The notes under the pieces are model-generated. The model searched no databases. It saw only the letters and a program-made list of their open reading frames with translations, and was not told the origin of the DNA. A stretch of 54,724 nucleotides of DNA from an uncultured Rubrobacteraceae bacterium (GTDB taxonomy: Bacteria > Actinomycetota > Rubrobacteria > Rubrobacterales > Rubrobacteraceae). Every line of letters begins with the position of its first letter. Within the stretch, counting starts at the first letter, position 1. Location: NCBI GenBank assembly GCA_902806085.1, contig CADCVH010000011.1:1-54724 (forward strand). The letters run 5' to 3'. A program made the translations under genes and the position numbers. Below, piece after piece: positions 41,902 through 50,835 of the stretch.

Positions 41902-41929
41902 TTTACAAACCACCCGGCGGTGGTAAACT
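41902..41929 (+). promoter_or_regulatory. Promoter of initiator tRNA
   Basis: TTTACA (41902-41907), 16 bases, then TGG-TAAACT (41921-41929), an extended -10. The -10 ends 11 bases before the tRNA, the same distance as at tRNA-Val. Confidence 0.8.
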
Positions 41930-41940
41930 CGTTCCCACGA

Positions 41941-42014
<74 letters not shown>

Positions 42015-42024
42015 CTTCCTAGTC

Positions 42025-42051
42025 GCCCGGCATTCGCCGGGCTTTCTTTTT
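42025..42051 (+). terminator. Intrinsic terminator of the initiator tRNA
   Basis: GCCCGGC (42025-42031), loop ATTC, GCCGGGC (42036-42042), then TTTCTTTTT. Confidence 0.9.
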
Positions 42052-42223
42052 GGGATTTTTGCAGAGGAACCGGGGCTTATGCGGGTCGTGATCCCGCCTC
42101 GCAATCGGGCTTGGCGGGCCCAAGAGGGTGCACGCGTCGGGCGGCGGGGGGACTTAGATCGAGCGGTTCTTCCGGGTACGCGTTGGGAGAGGGTATCTAC
42201 GACGACGTCCCGCCCGAAAATAC

Positions 42224-42316
42224 CTATCGCCACCACTGGGAGACGACAAAGAAAGCCACCAGGATCGCCGCCACGAGCAGAAGCCACAGCAGCACCACGA
42301 GCACCACGAAAGGCAC
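42224..42316 (-). CDS. Putative 30-residue single-helix membrane protein
   Basis: GTG 42316 to TAG 42224 encodes an almost entirely hydrophobic peptide (PFVVLVVLLWLLLVAAILVA then FFVVSQWWR), a single membrane helix with a short positive end. It follows the 32-residue gene by six bases in the same direction. No strong ribosome site; reality rests on the clean membrane-helix composition. Confidence 0.45.
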   Translation of the reverse strand: MPFVVLVVLLWLLLVAAILVAFFVVSQWWR

Positions 42317-42322
42317 GGCGTC

Positions 42323-42421
42323 TTAGCCGCCCCCGCCGAAGAGACCGCCCCCGACGTGGCGGCCACCCTGGGCGTCGTGGTCGATAGGCTCGTGCTCCGG
42401 ACGTCGCGTGCGGACCCGCAT
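42323..42421 (-). CDS. Putative 32-residue Gly/His-rich protein
   Basis: ATG 42421 overlaps the hydrolase stop (TGATG), so translation would be coupled; it ends at TAA 42323. The product is basic and Gly/His-rich (MRVRTRRPEHEPIDHD and GGRHVGGGLFGGGG). Unrecognised. Confidence 0.45.
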   Translation of the reverse strand: MRVRTRRPEHEPIDHDAQGGRHVGGGLFGGGG

Positions 42422-43512
42422 CAACGCGGGGCTTCGATAAAGTCCAGGAGAAGCCCGCGGAACTCTTCCGGCTTCTCGACGTGCGGGGTGTGGCCGCAGC
42501 CCTCCAGGACCTCTTCGCGGTAGGAACCGCCGGCCGCGGCGTACTCGTCCAGGACGGCCCGCGTCTGCGAGATCATGGGCTGGGAGGGGAAGGCCTCTTC
42601 GCCCGGCCAGCCGGGGACGAAGCCCATCCCGCCCAGCGTGCCGAAGTCCAGGAGGGAGGCGTCGGAGACTATCTTGTCCGCGGAGCCCCGAACCCATAGC
42701 ACGGGTGGTCGTGGCTCTACGCGGGCGAAGCCGGAGACGTCGCAGTATTTGGGGGAGATGGCGTTGTTCATGCCCCTCTCGCCGGGTGCCACGCCGGGCC
42801 AGTTCTCCGAGAAGGTCGTGTCGCCTGGGTAGTTGTCGTCGCCGGCCTGCGTAGAGAGCATGGAGGAGAGGAAGACCTCTTCCCGTTCCGGCGTGGCCTT
42901 GAAGGGCGGGGCGAAGTAGAAGTTGTTCATGACGTTTCTTGGGGAGTTGGGGTCGTCCGCGGTCCGGTCTTTGGCCGCGAGCCGACCGACGAACTCCGGG
43001 TTGGCGGTGCCGCCGCCCGAGCCGGCGAAGTCGGGCCAGCAAGGCGTCCCGGCCTCGTCCCTGGTGCCACCGAAACCGTAGGGGCTCATGGGGTTGATGA
43101 GGACGAGCGAGGCCACCGCCTCCGGGTGGTCGATCGCGTACCGCATCGCCACCGTGCCGCCCGCCGACCACCCGACGAGGTGGACGGGGCGCCCGGCGAG
43201 GCCGAGCGCCCCCACGAGCGCGTACAGGTCATCCGAGAAGTCCGCCACCCCCCGGGTGGCGTCGATCGGCTTCCTCTCGGAGGCGCCGAACCCGCGCAGG
43301 TCCGGCGCGAGCCCCCGGTGCCCGGGCAGCGCCGCCAGCGTCTGCTCGAAGAACCGTCCGGCCGAGGTGTTGCCGTGGACGAAGAGCACGGGCACACCGT
43401 CCTCCGGCCCGGCGTGCAGGAGATGGGTCCCCAGCCTCGGGGTCTCTACGGTCGTCGAAGAGATCCCTCGGAGCAGATCTTCCCCGTCCATGCGTTCCCC
43501 TTCCCGTACCAT
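42421..43512 (-). CDS. Alpha/beta hydrolase
   Basis: A 363-residue alpha/beta hydrolase. VPVLFVHGNTSAGRFFEQTL gives the oxyanion segment (HGN), HLVGWSAGGTVAMRYA the nucleophile elbow G-W-S-A-G, and EGCGHTPHVEKPEEF the catalytic His near the end. DLRGFG follows the usual strand 4. Substrate unknown. ATG 43512 is preferred over TTG 43530 because GATAAT ends six bases before it, matching the leaderless pattern seen elsewhere in the window. Confidence 0.9.
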   Translation of the reverse strand: MVREGERMDGEDLLRGISSTTVETPRLGTHLLHAGPEDGVPVLFVHGNTSAGRFFEQTLAALPGHRGLAPDLRGFGASERKPIDATRGVADFSDDLYALVGALGLAGRPVHLVGWSAGGTVAMRYAIDHPEAVASLVLINPMSPYGFGGTRDEAGTPCWPDFAGSGGGTANPEFVGRLAAKDRTADDPNSPRNVMNNFYFAPPFKATPEREEVFLSSMLSTQAGDDNYPGDTTFSENWPGVAPGERGMNNAISPKYCDVSGFARVEPRPPVLWVRGSADKIVSDASLLDFGTLGGMGFVPGWPGEEAFPSQPMISQTRAVLDEYAAAGGSYREEVLEGCGHTPHVEKPEEFRGLLLDFIEAPR

Positions 43513-43702
43513 GACCTCATTATCGCCCAATCTACCGGCCCTGCTCGCCCGGCGCCACGGGTGGCCCGGTTTCGTGACGCTCCCAGAGTGGGTAGTGGCT
43601 GTCCCCGGGCTCGTTTCGGTAGTTTAAGAAGGGACGGTGCGGGGTAGGCAGTGCTGGTAATCGTGTGCAAGGTTTTTGTACTAGCGTGGGAAAGGACGGA
43701 GC

Positions 43703-44161
43703 ATGACCGAGACGAGCGGACAGGGTTCGAGCCCTTTGCAGACCGACAAGGGCGTCACCAACATTAGCGACGCGGTGGTATCCCAGATCGCGGGCATCGC
43801 GGCGCAGGAGATCGAGAAGGTCCAGATGGGCGGCGGCGCCAGCGCGGCCGTCGGCGGCTTCCTGTCGAGCGTGACCGGCAGCGCCCCGGGCGGCAGCGCC
43901 TCCAAGGGCGTCTCCGTCGAGGTCGGCCAGGAAGAGGCCGCGATAGACCTGACGATGGCCATCGAGTACGGGCAGTCGATCCCGCAGCTGACCGAGGCCG
44001 CCCGCCGCAACGTCATAAACAAGGTGGAGAGCCTCGTAGGCCTGCGCGTGACCGAGGTGAACATCGTCGTCAACGACGTGCAGATGCCGGAGGAGCGGCC
44101 GAGGCTCGGAGAGCAGGAGCAGACCGAGAACATGGCCCGCCGCCAGGAGCAGCAGGCCTAG
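43703..44161 (+). CDS. Asp23/Gls24 family envelope stress protein
   Basis: A 150-residue Asp23/Gls24 protein: TNISDAVVSQIAGIAAQEIEKVQMGGG at the start, GVSVEVGQEEAAIDLTMAIEYGQSIPQLTEAARRNVINKVESLVGLRVTEVNIVVNDVQMP in the core, as in the family, and a polar Gln/Glu-rich tail. Members associate with the cell envelope and respond to alkaline or other stress. ATG start with AAAGGACGGAG. A terminator follows. Confidence 0.92.
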   Translation: MTETSGQGSSPLQTDKGVTNISDAVVSQIAGIAAQEIEKVQMGGGASAAVGGFLSSVTGSAPGGSASKGVSVEVGQEEAAIDLTMAIEYGQSIPQLTEAARRNVINKVESLVGLRVTEVNIVVNDVQMPEERPRLGEQEQTENMARRQEQQA

Positions 44162-44198
44162 CCGCAAGCAGCCGCAGGCGCACATCCGCCAGACATCG

Positions 44199-44226
44199 GA
44201 CCGGGGCCCCGCGCCCCGGTCTTTTT
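44199..44226 (+). terminator. Intrinsic terminator of the Asp23 gene
   Basis: GACCGGGGC (44199-44207) pairs with GCCCCGGTC (44213-44221), followed by TTTTT. Confidence 0.9.
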
Positions 44227-44259
44227 CGTTCCCGGAGGGATTCCCCCGCCCGGCTCGAC

Positions 44260-44265
44260 TAAACT
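44260..44265 (+). promoter_or_regulatory. Leaderless -10 of tilS
   Basis: TAAACT ends exactly six bases before ATG 44272, with no ribosome site. Confidence 0.65.
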
Positions 44266-44271
44266 GCCACC

Positions 44272-45621
44272 ATGTCACCTGACGATTTCGTGGAAGGCGT
44301 GCGGCGCACGGCGGGGCGTCACGGCATGGACCTGGAACGGCCGCTCGTTCTCGTCTCCGGGGGCCCCGACTCCGTCGCGCTCCTGCGGGCCGTCGTTGCG
44401 CTCGGTGGGGAGCCGGCGGTGCTGCACGTGGACCACGGGTTGCGCGGGGAGGAATCCACGGGTGACGCGGACTTCGTACGCCGGTTGTGCGGGGACCTGG
44501 ACGCCCGCTGCGAGGTCGCCGGCCTCGACCTCCAGGACGCGTCCAACCTGCAAGAGCGGGCGCGGGAGGGGAGGTACCGGCTGGCGCGGGAGGTCGCGGG
44601 CCGGTTCGGGCTGCCGGTCGTGGCGACCGGGCACACGGCCGACGACGTGGCGGAGACCGTGATCCTGAACCTCTCCCGCGGGGCCGGGATGCGCGGCCTC
44701 GCCGGCATCCCCCCGGCGCGCGACGGCATCGTGCGCCCCCTCATCGAGCGCACGCGCCCGGAGGTCGTCCGCTACCTCGCGGGCCTGGGGCAGGCCTACC
44801 GCACCGACCACACGAACCTCACTGGCAAGTACGCCCGCAACCGCGTCCGGCTCGAGGTGCTGCCGGTCATGGAGGAGATCCACCCCGGCGCGACCAGGAA
44901 CCTGGCGCGCGCGGCCCGGACGGTTCGGGAAGACCTCGCGACCCTGGAGGAGTTGGCCGCCGCCGCGCTCGAAGAGAGGGAGACGGAGGTCGCCCTGCCT
45001 TATGACGCGCTCGGGGCGCTCCCGCCGGCCCTCAGGCGTCACGCCGTGCGCGCGGCGTACTCGAGGGTGCTGCCGGACGCGCCGCCGCCCGGGTCTCGCC
45101 ACGTTGAGGCGGTGCTCGCGCTTTGGGAGGCCGGCCCCGGCACGCGCTCGCTCGACCTGCCTGGCGGGGTGGTCGCCGTCGGGCGCGGGGGTGGTGAGGT
45201 CGCCCTGTACGTTCCCGCCGACGTCCCCTTCGGGGAGCGGGCGCTTGGGGAGGGGGAGACCTCGTTCGGGGGGTGGAGGATCCAACTCGAAGAGGTCGAC
45301 CGGCTGGACGCGCGAGACGCCGCGCGGCCCGGGGTGGCGTACCTGGATGCCTCCGGGGGCCCTTACCGCGTGCGGATGGTGCGGGAGGGGGATATGATCC
45401 GACCGTTGGGCCTCGGCGGGACGAAGAAGGTGCTGCGGGCGATGATGGACAGGAAGGTGCCGCGGGACGTGAGGCGCAGGACCCCTGTGGTTGTGGGCCG
45501 GCGGGGCGAGGTCGCCTGGGTCCCCTTCGGCGAGCTCGGCGAGCCTTTCAGGGTAAAGACACAGACCGGACGGATACTAAAGGTGGAGGTGGCGAAGAGC
45601 CCGTGGACATGTCCAGCATGA
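44272..45621 (+). CDS. tilS: tRNA(Ile)-lysidine synthase
   Basis: A 449-residue TilS. The PP-loop SGGPDS (29-34) binds ATP; HTADDVAETVILNLSRGAGMRGLAG is the conserved tRNA-binding section; VRPLIERTRPEVVRYLAG and the NRVRLEVLP motif follow; the C-terminal substrate domain ends FRVKTQTGRILKVEVAK. It changes the wobble C of tRNA-Ile(CAU) to lysidine. Apparently leaderless. The tilS-hpt-ftsH order is conserved in Firmicutes and many actinobacteria. The end overlaps the start of hpt by 13 bases. Confidence 0.95.
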   Translation: MSPDDFVEGVRRTAGRHGMDLERPLVLVSGGPDSVALLRAVVALGGEPAVLHVDHGLRGEESTGDADFVRRLCGDLDARCEVAGLDLQDASNLQERAREGRYRLAREVAGRFGLPVVATGHTADDVAETVILNLSRGAGMRGLAGIPPARDGIVRPLIERTRPEVVRYLAGLGQAYRTDHTNLTGKYARNRVRLEVLPVMEEIHPGATRNLARAARTVREDLATLEELAAAALEERETEVALPYDALGALPPALRRHAVRAAYSRVLPDAPPPGSRHVEAVLALWEAGPGTRSLDLPGGVVAVGRGGGEVALYVPADVPFGERALGEGETSFGGWRIQLEEVDRLDARDAARPGVAYLDASGGPYRVRMVREGDMIRPLGLGGTKKVLRAMMDRKVPRDVRRRTPVVVGRRGEVAWVPFGELGEPFRVKTQTGRILKVEVAKSPWTCPA

Positions 45622-46157
45622 TGCCAGACGTGAAGGAAGTCTTGATCCCCTCGTCCGAGGTCCAGGAGAAGGTGCGCGAGATGGGCGCCCGCATCACCGA
45701 AGATTACCAGGGCGAGAGGCCCCTGCTGGTGGGCGTCCTCCGCGGCGCCGTCGTCGTCATGAGCGACCTCATGCGCAACATCAACCTGCCGTGCGAGCTG
45801 GACTTCATGGACATAAGCTCCTACGGGACCGGGACCTCTTCGAGCGGCGTCGTCCGCATCCTCAAGGACCTCGAAGAGGACATCACGGGCCGCCACGTCC
45901 TGGTCGTCGAGGACATCGTCGACACCGGCCTCACCCTCTCCTACCTCATGCGCTCCCTGCGCGCCAGGAAACCGGCCTCCCTGGAGGTCTGCGCCCTCCT
46001 CACCAAGCCCTCCCGCCGCAAGGTCGACCTCGACGTCAAGTACCTGGGCTTCGAGGTCCCCGACGAGTTCGTCGTCGGCTACGGGCTGGACTTCGCCGGC
46101 GCCTACCGCAACCTCCCCGACATCTGCGTGTTGAAAGAGGAAATCTTCGCCTCTTAG
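45609..46157 (+). CDS. hpt: Hypoxanthine phosphoribosyltransferase
   Basis: A 182-residue HPRT that salvages hypoxanthine and guanine using PRPP. LVGVLRGAVVVMSDLMR and MDISSYGTGTSSSGVVRILKDLEEDI are the active-site loop region; HVLVVEDIVDTGLTLSYL (about 100-117) is the PRPP-binding signature. Starts are ambiguous: GTG 45603, ATG 45609 and later ATGs share a distant GGAGGTGG; 45609 was chosen to match usual length. Confidence 0.95.
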   Translation: MSSMMPDVKEVLIPSSEVQEKVREMGARITEDYQGERPLLVGVLRGAVVVMSDLMRNINLPCELDFMDISSYGTGTSSSGVVRILKDLEEDITGRHVLVVEDIVDTGLTLSYLMRSLRARKPASLEVCALLTKPSRRKVDLDVKYLGFEVPDEFVVGYGLDFAGAYRNLPDICVLKEEIFAS

Positions 46158-46317
46158 AGGGTTTGAGGTTCTAGGGTTTGAGGTTTTAGGGGTGCGGTGC
46201 GGGGCCCGGCGTCTGAAGTCGCCGCCCAGAGGAGCTTCGAGGACGCGGAGGACCACCCACCACCCCTTATGCCTAGAATCTCAAAACCTGAAACCCTAAG
46301 CCTCTGTGAACGTAGAG
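46158..46317. repeat. Imperfect inverted repeat of TTTGAGGTT / AACCTGAAACC type
   Basis: The left arm carries AGGGTTTGAGGTTCTAGGG and a second TTTGAGGTTTTAGGGG; the right arm carries CCTAGAATCTC and AAAACCTGAAACCCTAAGCC, the reverse complement in similar wording. A GC-rich centre lies between. It occupies the hpt-ftsH gap. A related wording (GCCTGAAACCTGTAGCCTA) recurs before greA at about 50772-50791. Confidence 0.5.
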
Positions 46318-46340
46318 GGTCTTCACAAGCCGGCAGGTAG

Positions 46341-46346
46341 TATAAT
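46341..46346 (+). promoter_or_regulatory. -10 element of ftsH
   Basis: A perfect TATAAT lies 39 bases before TTG 46386; GGGAAGG precedes the start codon by several bases. No clear -35. Confidence 0.6.
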
Positions 46347-46385
46347 CCGCGTGTCCTAGACGCATTCAGGGAAGGTAAACAGGTT

Positions 46386-48296
46386 TTGGGCAGAATCCTT
46401 AGAGGCGGCGGGCTTCTTTATTTCATCATCCTCATAGTCCTCGCCGTCGTCCTCGTGAACATGTTGAGCCGGGGCAACCCGGACGTGCGGGAGCTGGACT
46501 CACAGCAGTGGCAGCAGGCCGTGCAAGACGAGCGCCTCGTCCAGGTCGATGACCAGACCAGCGAGGACCGGCTGACGGTCTTCGACGAAGACCAGACGGT
46601 CAGGGGCCTCGTCGAACCGGCCGGCGGCGGCAAGCCCGTCAACTTCGAGCACTCCTACACGCAGCTCACCGACGTGGCGAGCCAGCTCGATGAGGAGAAC
46701 ATCGCCTATAACGTCGATCCGCAGAACACGGGCTTCTGGCTGACGCTGCTCGGCACGCTCGCGCCGATCCTGCTCATAGTGCTGTTCTTCGTCCTGTTCA
46801 TGAGCTCCATGCAGGGAGGCGGCAACCGGGTGATGAGCTTCGGCAAGAGCCGGGCCCGCAAGATGACCAAGGACTCGCCGAAGGTCACGTTCTCCGACGT
46901 GGCGGGTGCCGAGGAAGCGGTGCAGGAGCTCACCGAGATCAAGGAGTTCCTGGAGAGCCCCCAGAAGTTCCAGAAGCTCGGAGCCAGGATACCCAAGGGC
47001 GCCCTGTTGGTCGGCCCTCCGGGTACGGGCAAGACGCTGCTCGCGCGGGCCGTGGCCGGTGAGGCAGGCGTCCCGTTCTTCAGCATTTCGGGCTCGGACT
47101 TCGTCGAGATGTTCGTCGGCGTGGGTGCCTCTAGGGTGAGGGACCTCTTCGAGCAGGCCAAGCAGAACTCGCCCTGCATCATCTTTATGGACGAGATCGA
47201 CGCGGTCGGCCGCCAGAGGGGCGCCGGCCTCGGCGGCGGGCACGACGAGCGCGAGCAGACCCTCAACCAGTTGCTCGTCGAGATGGACGGGTTCGACTCC
47301 AAGAGCGGCATCATCATGCTCGCGGCGACCAACCGGGCGGACATCCTCGACCCGGCGCTCTTGAGGCCGGGGCGTTTCGACCGGCAGATCGTGGTGGACA
47401 GGCCCGACCTTCCGGGGCGGGAGAAGATACTCAGCGTCCACACCCGCGGCAAGCCGCTCGGCCCCGACGTCGAGGTCGGCCTGCTAGCCCGCGGGACGCC
47501 CGGCTTCACGGGTGCCGACCTCGCCAACCTCGTCAACGAGGCTGCGTTGCTCGCGGCGAGGCACGACAAGGACCAGATCGAGATGGCCGAGATGGAGGAG
47601 GCCATAGACAGGGTCATCGCGGGCCCGGAGCGCAAGACCAGGCTCATAAGCGACAAGGAGAAGGAGATCACGGCCTACCACGAGGCCGGGCACGCCGTCG
47701 TCGGCGCGCTCCTGCCCAAGGCCGACCCGGTGCACAAGATCTCCATAATCCCGCGCGGCCAGGCTCTGGGCGTCACCATGAGCCTGCCGACGGAGGACCG
47801 CTTCATGATGAGCCGCGGCGAGCTCATGGCCCAGCTCGCGATGATGCTCGGCGGTCGGGCGGCCGAGAGGGTTACTTTTGACGAGATCACGACCGGCGCC
47901 TCCAACGACCTCGAGCGCGTAACGCAGACCGCCCGCCAGATGGTCACGAGGTTCGGCATGAGCGAGAAGCTCGGGCCCATGGCCTTAGGGCACCAGCAGG
48001 GCCAGGTCTTTATGGGCAGGGACTTCAACAACCAGCCGGACTACTCGGACGAGATCGCCTTCCAGATAGACAAGGAGATCCGTCGCATAGTGGACGAGTC
48101 CTACGACACGGCCGAAGACCTCCTGGTGCGCAACCGCGAGCTGGTCAACAAGCTCTCGGCCGACCTGATCGAGTACGAGACCGTGGACGCCAAGCACCTG
48201 AAGCGCCTCGTCGAGGAGTACGCCGTGGAAAACGTCTCCCCGAACGGCGCCATCCCGGATGCCGACGGCCACCAACGGAACCGCTTCCTGGACTAG
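46386..48296 (+). CDS. ftsH: ATP-dependent zinc metalloprotease FtsH
   Basis: A 636-residue membrane AAA+ protease. Two helices (9-27 and 117-140) flank a periplasmic/extracytoplasmic domain. Walker A GPPGTGKT (210-217), Walker B IIFMDEID, the second region of homology [20 protein letters not shown], and the zinc site HEAGH (about 432) are all present. It degrades misfolded membrane and regulatory proteins. TTG start with GGGAAGG. Its C terminus is shorter than some actinobacterial FtsH, lacking a long proline-rich tail. Confidence 0.97.
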   Translation: MGRILRGGGLLYFIILIVLAVVLVNMLSRGNPDVRELDSQQWQQAVQDERLVQVDDQTSEDRLTVFDEDQTVRGLVEPAGGGKPVNFEHSYTQLTDVASQLDEENIAYNVDPQNTGFWLTLLGTLAPILLIVLFFVLFMSSMQGGGNRVMSFGKSRARKMTKDSPKVTFSDVAGAEEAVQELTEIKEFLESPQKFQKLGARIPKGALLVGPPGTGKTLLARAVAGEAGVPFFSISGSDFVEMFVGVGASRVRDLFEQAKQNSPCIIFMDEIDAVGRQRGAGLGGGHDEREQTLNQLLVEMDGFDSKSGIIMLAATNRADILDPALLRPGRFDRQIVVDRPDLPGREKILSVHTRGKPLGPDVEVGLLARGTPGFTGADLANLVNEAALLAARHDKDQIEMAEMEEAIDRVIAGPERKTRLISDKEKEITAYHEAGHAVVGALLPKADPVHKISIIPRGQALGVTMSLPTEDRFMMSRGELMAQLAMMLGGRAAERVTFDEITTGASNDLERVTQTARQMVTRFGMSEKLGPMALGHQQGQVFMGRDFNNQPDYSDEIAFQIDKEIRRIVDESYDTAEDLLVRNRELVNKLSADLIEYETVDAKHLKRLVEEYAVENVSPNGAIPDADGHQRNRFLD

Positions 48297-48297
48297 C

Positions 48298-49155
48298 GTG
48301 AACCGCGAACCCGCGGTGCGCGAAGGGGCGAGGGCCGGGAACCCGCTACGGGTTTCCGGCCCCGTCCTTTTCGGCATCCTCAACGTAACCCCCGACTCCT
48401 TCTCCGACGGCGGCGACTTCCTGGCTCCCGAAGCCGCCGCCCGCCACGCGGAGGCTCTTCTCGACGAGGGCGCAAACGTTGTAGACGTCGGCGGCGAGTC
48501 CACCCGCCCCGGCTCCGACCCGGTCCCCGAAGACGAGGAAATCGGCCGCGTCGTGCCGGTCGTACGGAAGATCCTGGAAGCCCGCCCCGGTGCGGTCGTC
48601 TCCGTGGACACCTACCGGGCGGGCACGGCGGAAGCCGCCCTGGAAGCCGGGGCGCGCATCGTCAACGACGTGACCGCCCTGCGGGGCGACCCGCGCATGG
48701 CCGCGCTCGCGGCCGACGCCGGCTGCCCCGTCGTCCTGATGCACATGCTCGGCGAACCGAAGACCATGCAAAAGGAGCCCCGCTATGATGATGTGGTGCG
48801 CGAAGTGCGGGACTTTCTCGCGTGGCGGGCCGAGTACGCCATCGCGGCAGGCGTGAAGCCGGAGAACGTTATCCTGGACCCCGGCGTCGGGTTCGGTAAG
48901 ACCCTGGAGCACAACCTGGCACTCCTGCTTCACCTGGACGCCATCGTGGACCTCGGCTTTCCGGTTCTCCTCGGGGCTTCACGCAAGAGGTTCCTTGGGA
49001 GTGTCACGGGGGCCGACGAGGCGAAGGACCGGGTCTTCGGCACGGTGGCTACCACGGTGCTCGGCTACGAGCGGGGCGCGAACCTTTTCCGGGTCCACGA
49101 CGTCCGGGCCAACCGGGAGGCGCTCGCCGTCGCCGAGGCCGTTCGAGGGGCCTGA
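48298..49155 (+). CDS. folP: Dihydropteroate synthase
   Basis: A 285-residue DHPS joining p-aminobenzoate to dihydropterin pyrophosphate. LFGILNVTPDSFSDGG is the first signature, VDVGGESTRPGS the second, then IVNDVTALRGD, DPGVGFGKT and LGASRKRFLG, as in FolP. GTG 48298 lies one base after the ftsH stop, so it is part of the same operon. It precedes folK, though the usual folB between them is missing. Confidence 0.95.
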   Translation: MNREPAVREGARAGNPLRVSGPVLFGILNVTPDSFSDGGDFLAPEAAARHAEALLDEGANVVDVGGESTRPGSDPVPEDEEIGRVVPVVRKILEARPGAVVSVDTYRAGTAEAALEAGARIVNDVTALRGDPRMAALAADAGCPVVLMHMLGEPKTMQKEPRYDDVVREVRDFLAWRAEYAIAAGVKPENVILDPGVGFGKTLEHNLALLLHLDAIVDLGFPVLLGASRKRFLGSVTGADEAKDRVFGTVATTVLGYERGANLFRVHDVRANREALAVAEAVRGA

Positions 49156-49163
49156 GCCCCGCG

Positions 49164-49253
49164 ATGGAGGTCGCCATCTTCCCACCCGGATGGGCTGGTC
49201 TGGATGACCTCGCGGCCCCGACGTTCACCCTCTCCTACGTCTCTCGCTGGTGA
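49164..49253 (+). CDS. Putative 29-residue protein at the usual folB position
   Basis: ATG 49164 to TGA 49253 encodes 29 residues (starting MEVAIFPPGWAGLDDLAAP), whose stop overlaps the folK GTG (GTGA). No clear ribosome site and no resemblance to FolB. It may only serve translational coupling, or be chance. Confidence 0.35.
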   Translation: MEVAIFPPGWAGLDDLAAPTFTLSYVSRW

Positions 49254-49738
49254 CCCGCGCATTCTTGAGCCTGGGCAGCAACCTGGGTGACCGCCTGGGG
49301 TATCTGCGGGCCGCCGTCGACGCGCTCGGCCGGGGGCCTTCGATGGGGCTTCTGGGCGTGTCGAGGGTTTACGAGACGGCGCCGGTCGAGGTCGAGGGGG
49401 ACCAGCCGGACTATTTGAACTGCGTGGTCGAGGTTTCGTGCGGCCTGCCCGCGATCGAGCTTCTGCGCTACTGCCAGGGTGTGGAGGCGGCGCTGGGGCG
49501 GGAACGGAAGGGCGAGAAGGCCCCGCGGACGGTGGACATAGACGTGCTGCTCTTCGGGGACGAAACGATAGAGAGGCCGGACTTCGGGGTTCCGCACCGG
49601 GGGATCGGGCGCGCCTTCAACCTGCGGGGGCTCGCGGACCTGGATACGGCCCTGTATATTCCGGGCCGCGGCGCGGTGGACGGCCTGCTGGCGTCGGCGG
49701 ACGGGGCGGGTATCCGGGAGTTCGGGGAGGGCATGTAG
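49250..49738 (+). CDS. folK: HPPK, 2-amino-4-hydroxy-6-hydroxymethyldihydropteridine diphosphokinase
   Basis: A 162-residue HPPK. FLSLGSNLGDRLGYLRAAV opens the family, VSRVYETAPVEVEGDQPDYLNCVVEV matches the substrate loop, and RKGEKAPRTVDIDVLLFGDE is the signature with the Mg-binding D-x-D. It pyrophosphorylates the pterin used by FolP. GTG start directly coupled to the short upstream frame; coaX follows one base after the stop. Confidence 0.95.
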   Translation: MTRAFLSLGSNLGDRLGYLRAAVDALGRGPSMGLLGVSRVYETAPVEVEGDQPDYLNCVVEVSCGLPAIELLRYCQGVEAALGRERKGEKAPRTVDIDVLLFGDETIERPDFGVPHRGIGRAFNLRGLADLDTALYIPGRGAVDGLLASADGAGIREFGEGM

Positions 49739-49739
49739 G

Positions 49740-50510
49740 GTGTTGATGGCGGTTGATATCGGGAACACGCAAACGGTGCTCGGGCTCTCGGAGGGGGAGG
49801 AGACCCTGGGGCAGTGGCGGCTTGCCACGGAGGCGCACCGGACCTCCGACGAGCTGGCGGTGGTCTTCGCGGGCTTGCTCGCGATGCGGGGGCTCCAGCT
49901 CCGGCAGGTCGACGCCATGATCGTCTCCAGCGTCGTGCCGGCCCTGACCCGCTCGTACACGGACCTCGCCTCGGGGGTCTTCGGCGTCCCGTTCTACGGC
50001 GTCACGGCGGGGATGAAGACCGGCCTTACGAACCGCTACGACGACCCCGGGGCGGTCGGGGCCGACAGGATAGTGAACGCCGTGGCGACGGGCAAACACT
50101 ACGGCTTCCCCGCCGTTATCGTGGACATCGGAACCGCGACCACCGTCGAGGCGGTGGACGCGGAGAGCAACTACCTCGGTGGCGCCATCCTGACCGGCCT
50201 CAACGTCGCCCTCGAAGCCCTCGTCGCCAGGACCGCCAAGCTCCCTAGCGTGGACCTCGAAGAGGCCCCGCGGAAGGTTATAGCGACCAACACCCCCGAT
50301 TCTTTGAGGAGCGGCTTCATCTACGGCTACGCCGGCGCCCTGGACGCCCTGATCCGTCGCTGCCGCGAAGAGATGAACGCCGAGAACACGCGCGTGATAG
50401 CCACCGGAGGCCCCGCGGGCGCCGTGGTGCCGTACTGCGAAGAAATCCAGGAATTCGACCCGGACCTGACGCTGAAAGGACTCCGGATTCTGTACGAGAT
50501 GAATAGATAG
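49740..50510 (+). CDS. coaX: Type III pantothenate kinase
   Basis: A 256-residue CoaX, the first enzyme of coenzyme A synthesis. AVDIGNTQTVLGL is the ATP-binding phosphate loop of the ASKHA fold, AVGADRIVNAVATGKHYG contains the pantothenate site, VIVDIGTATTVEAVDA the second phosphate loop, and GGAILTGLNVALEALVARTAKLP the conserved GG region. GTG 49740 is chosen with GGGAGG nine bases ahead; ATG 49746 is also possible. Confidence 0.95.
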   Translation: MLMAVDIGNTQTVLGLSEGEETLGQWRLATEAHRTSDELAVVFAGLLAMRGLQLRQVDAMIVSSVVPALTRSYTDLASGVFGVPFYGVTAGMKTGLTNRYDDPGAVGADRIVNAVATGKHYGFPAVIVDIGTATTVEAVDAESNYLGGAILTGLNVALEALVARTAKLPSVDLEEAPRKVIATNTPDSLRSGFIYGYAGALDALIRRCREEMNAENTRVIATGGPAGAVVPYCEEIQEFDPDLTLKGLRILYEMNR

Positions 50511-50520
50511 CCTGCAGGTC

Positions 50521-50664
50521 TCAGGAAGAGCCGGTTGGCGGCCGTCTTTTCAGCAGGCCTCGCAGGTGGGTTAGGAAGCGTGACAGGCCGAAGATTTCCA
50601 GCGCGGCGGATAGGGCTAGAAGGGAGACAAGGACAATGAGTGCCGCCACGTTCAACGGTTCCAC
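50521..50664 (-). CDS. 47-residue single-helix membrane protein
   Basis: GTG 50664 preceded by AAAGGAGGG (a strong ribosome site) starts a 47-residue protein: one hydrophobic helix (NVAALIVLVSLLALSAALEIFGL), then a basic tail (SRFLTHLRGLLKRRPP). No family recognised. It converges with coaX and is divergent from greA. Confidence 0.65.
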   Translation of the reverse strand: MEPLNVAALIVLVSLLALSAALEIFGLSRFLTHLRGLLKRRPPTGSS

Positions 50665-50796
50665 CGTTTGCCCTCCTTTGCGTAGGTGAGGCCATTGTAT
50701 CCGACGTGCCGAATGCGGAGACGCGCGACGGGAAATCGTGAGGTACGCGAGCGCGAACACCTGAAAGCTGGTGCCTGAAACCTGTAGCCTATCGCG

Positions 50797-50825
50797 TTGA
50801 CACTCCTGTAGGCCGCCCGTATAAT
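50797..50825 (+). promoter_or_regulatory. Perfect consensus promoter of greA
   Basis: TTGACA (50797-50802), 17 bases, TATAAT (50820-50825), a full consensus. The -10 ends ten bases before ATG 50836, so the leader is at most about four bases and holds no ribosome site. Confidence 0.92.
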
Positions 50826-50835
50826 CTCGCGGCTC

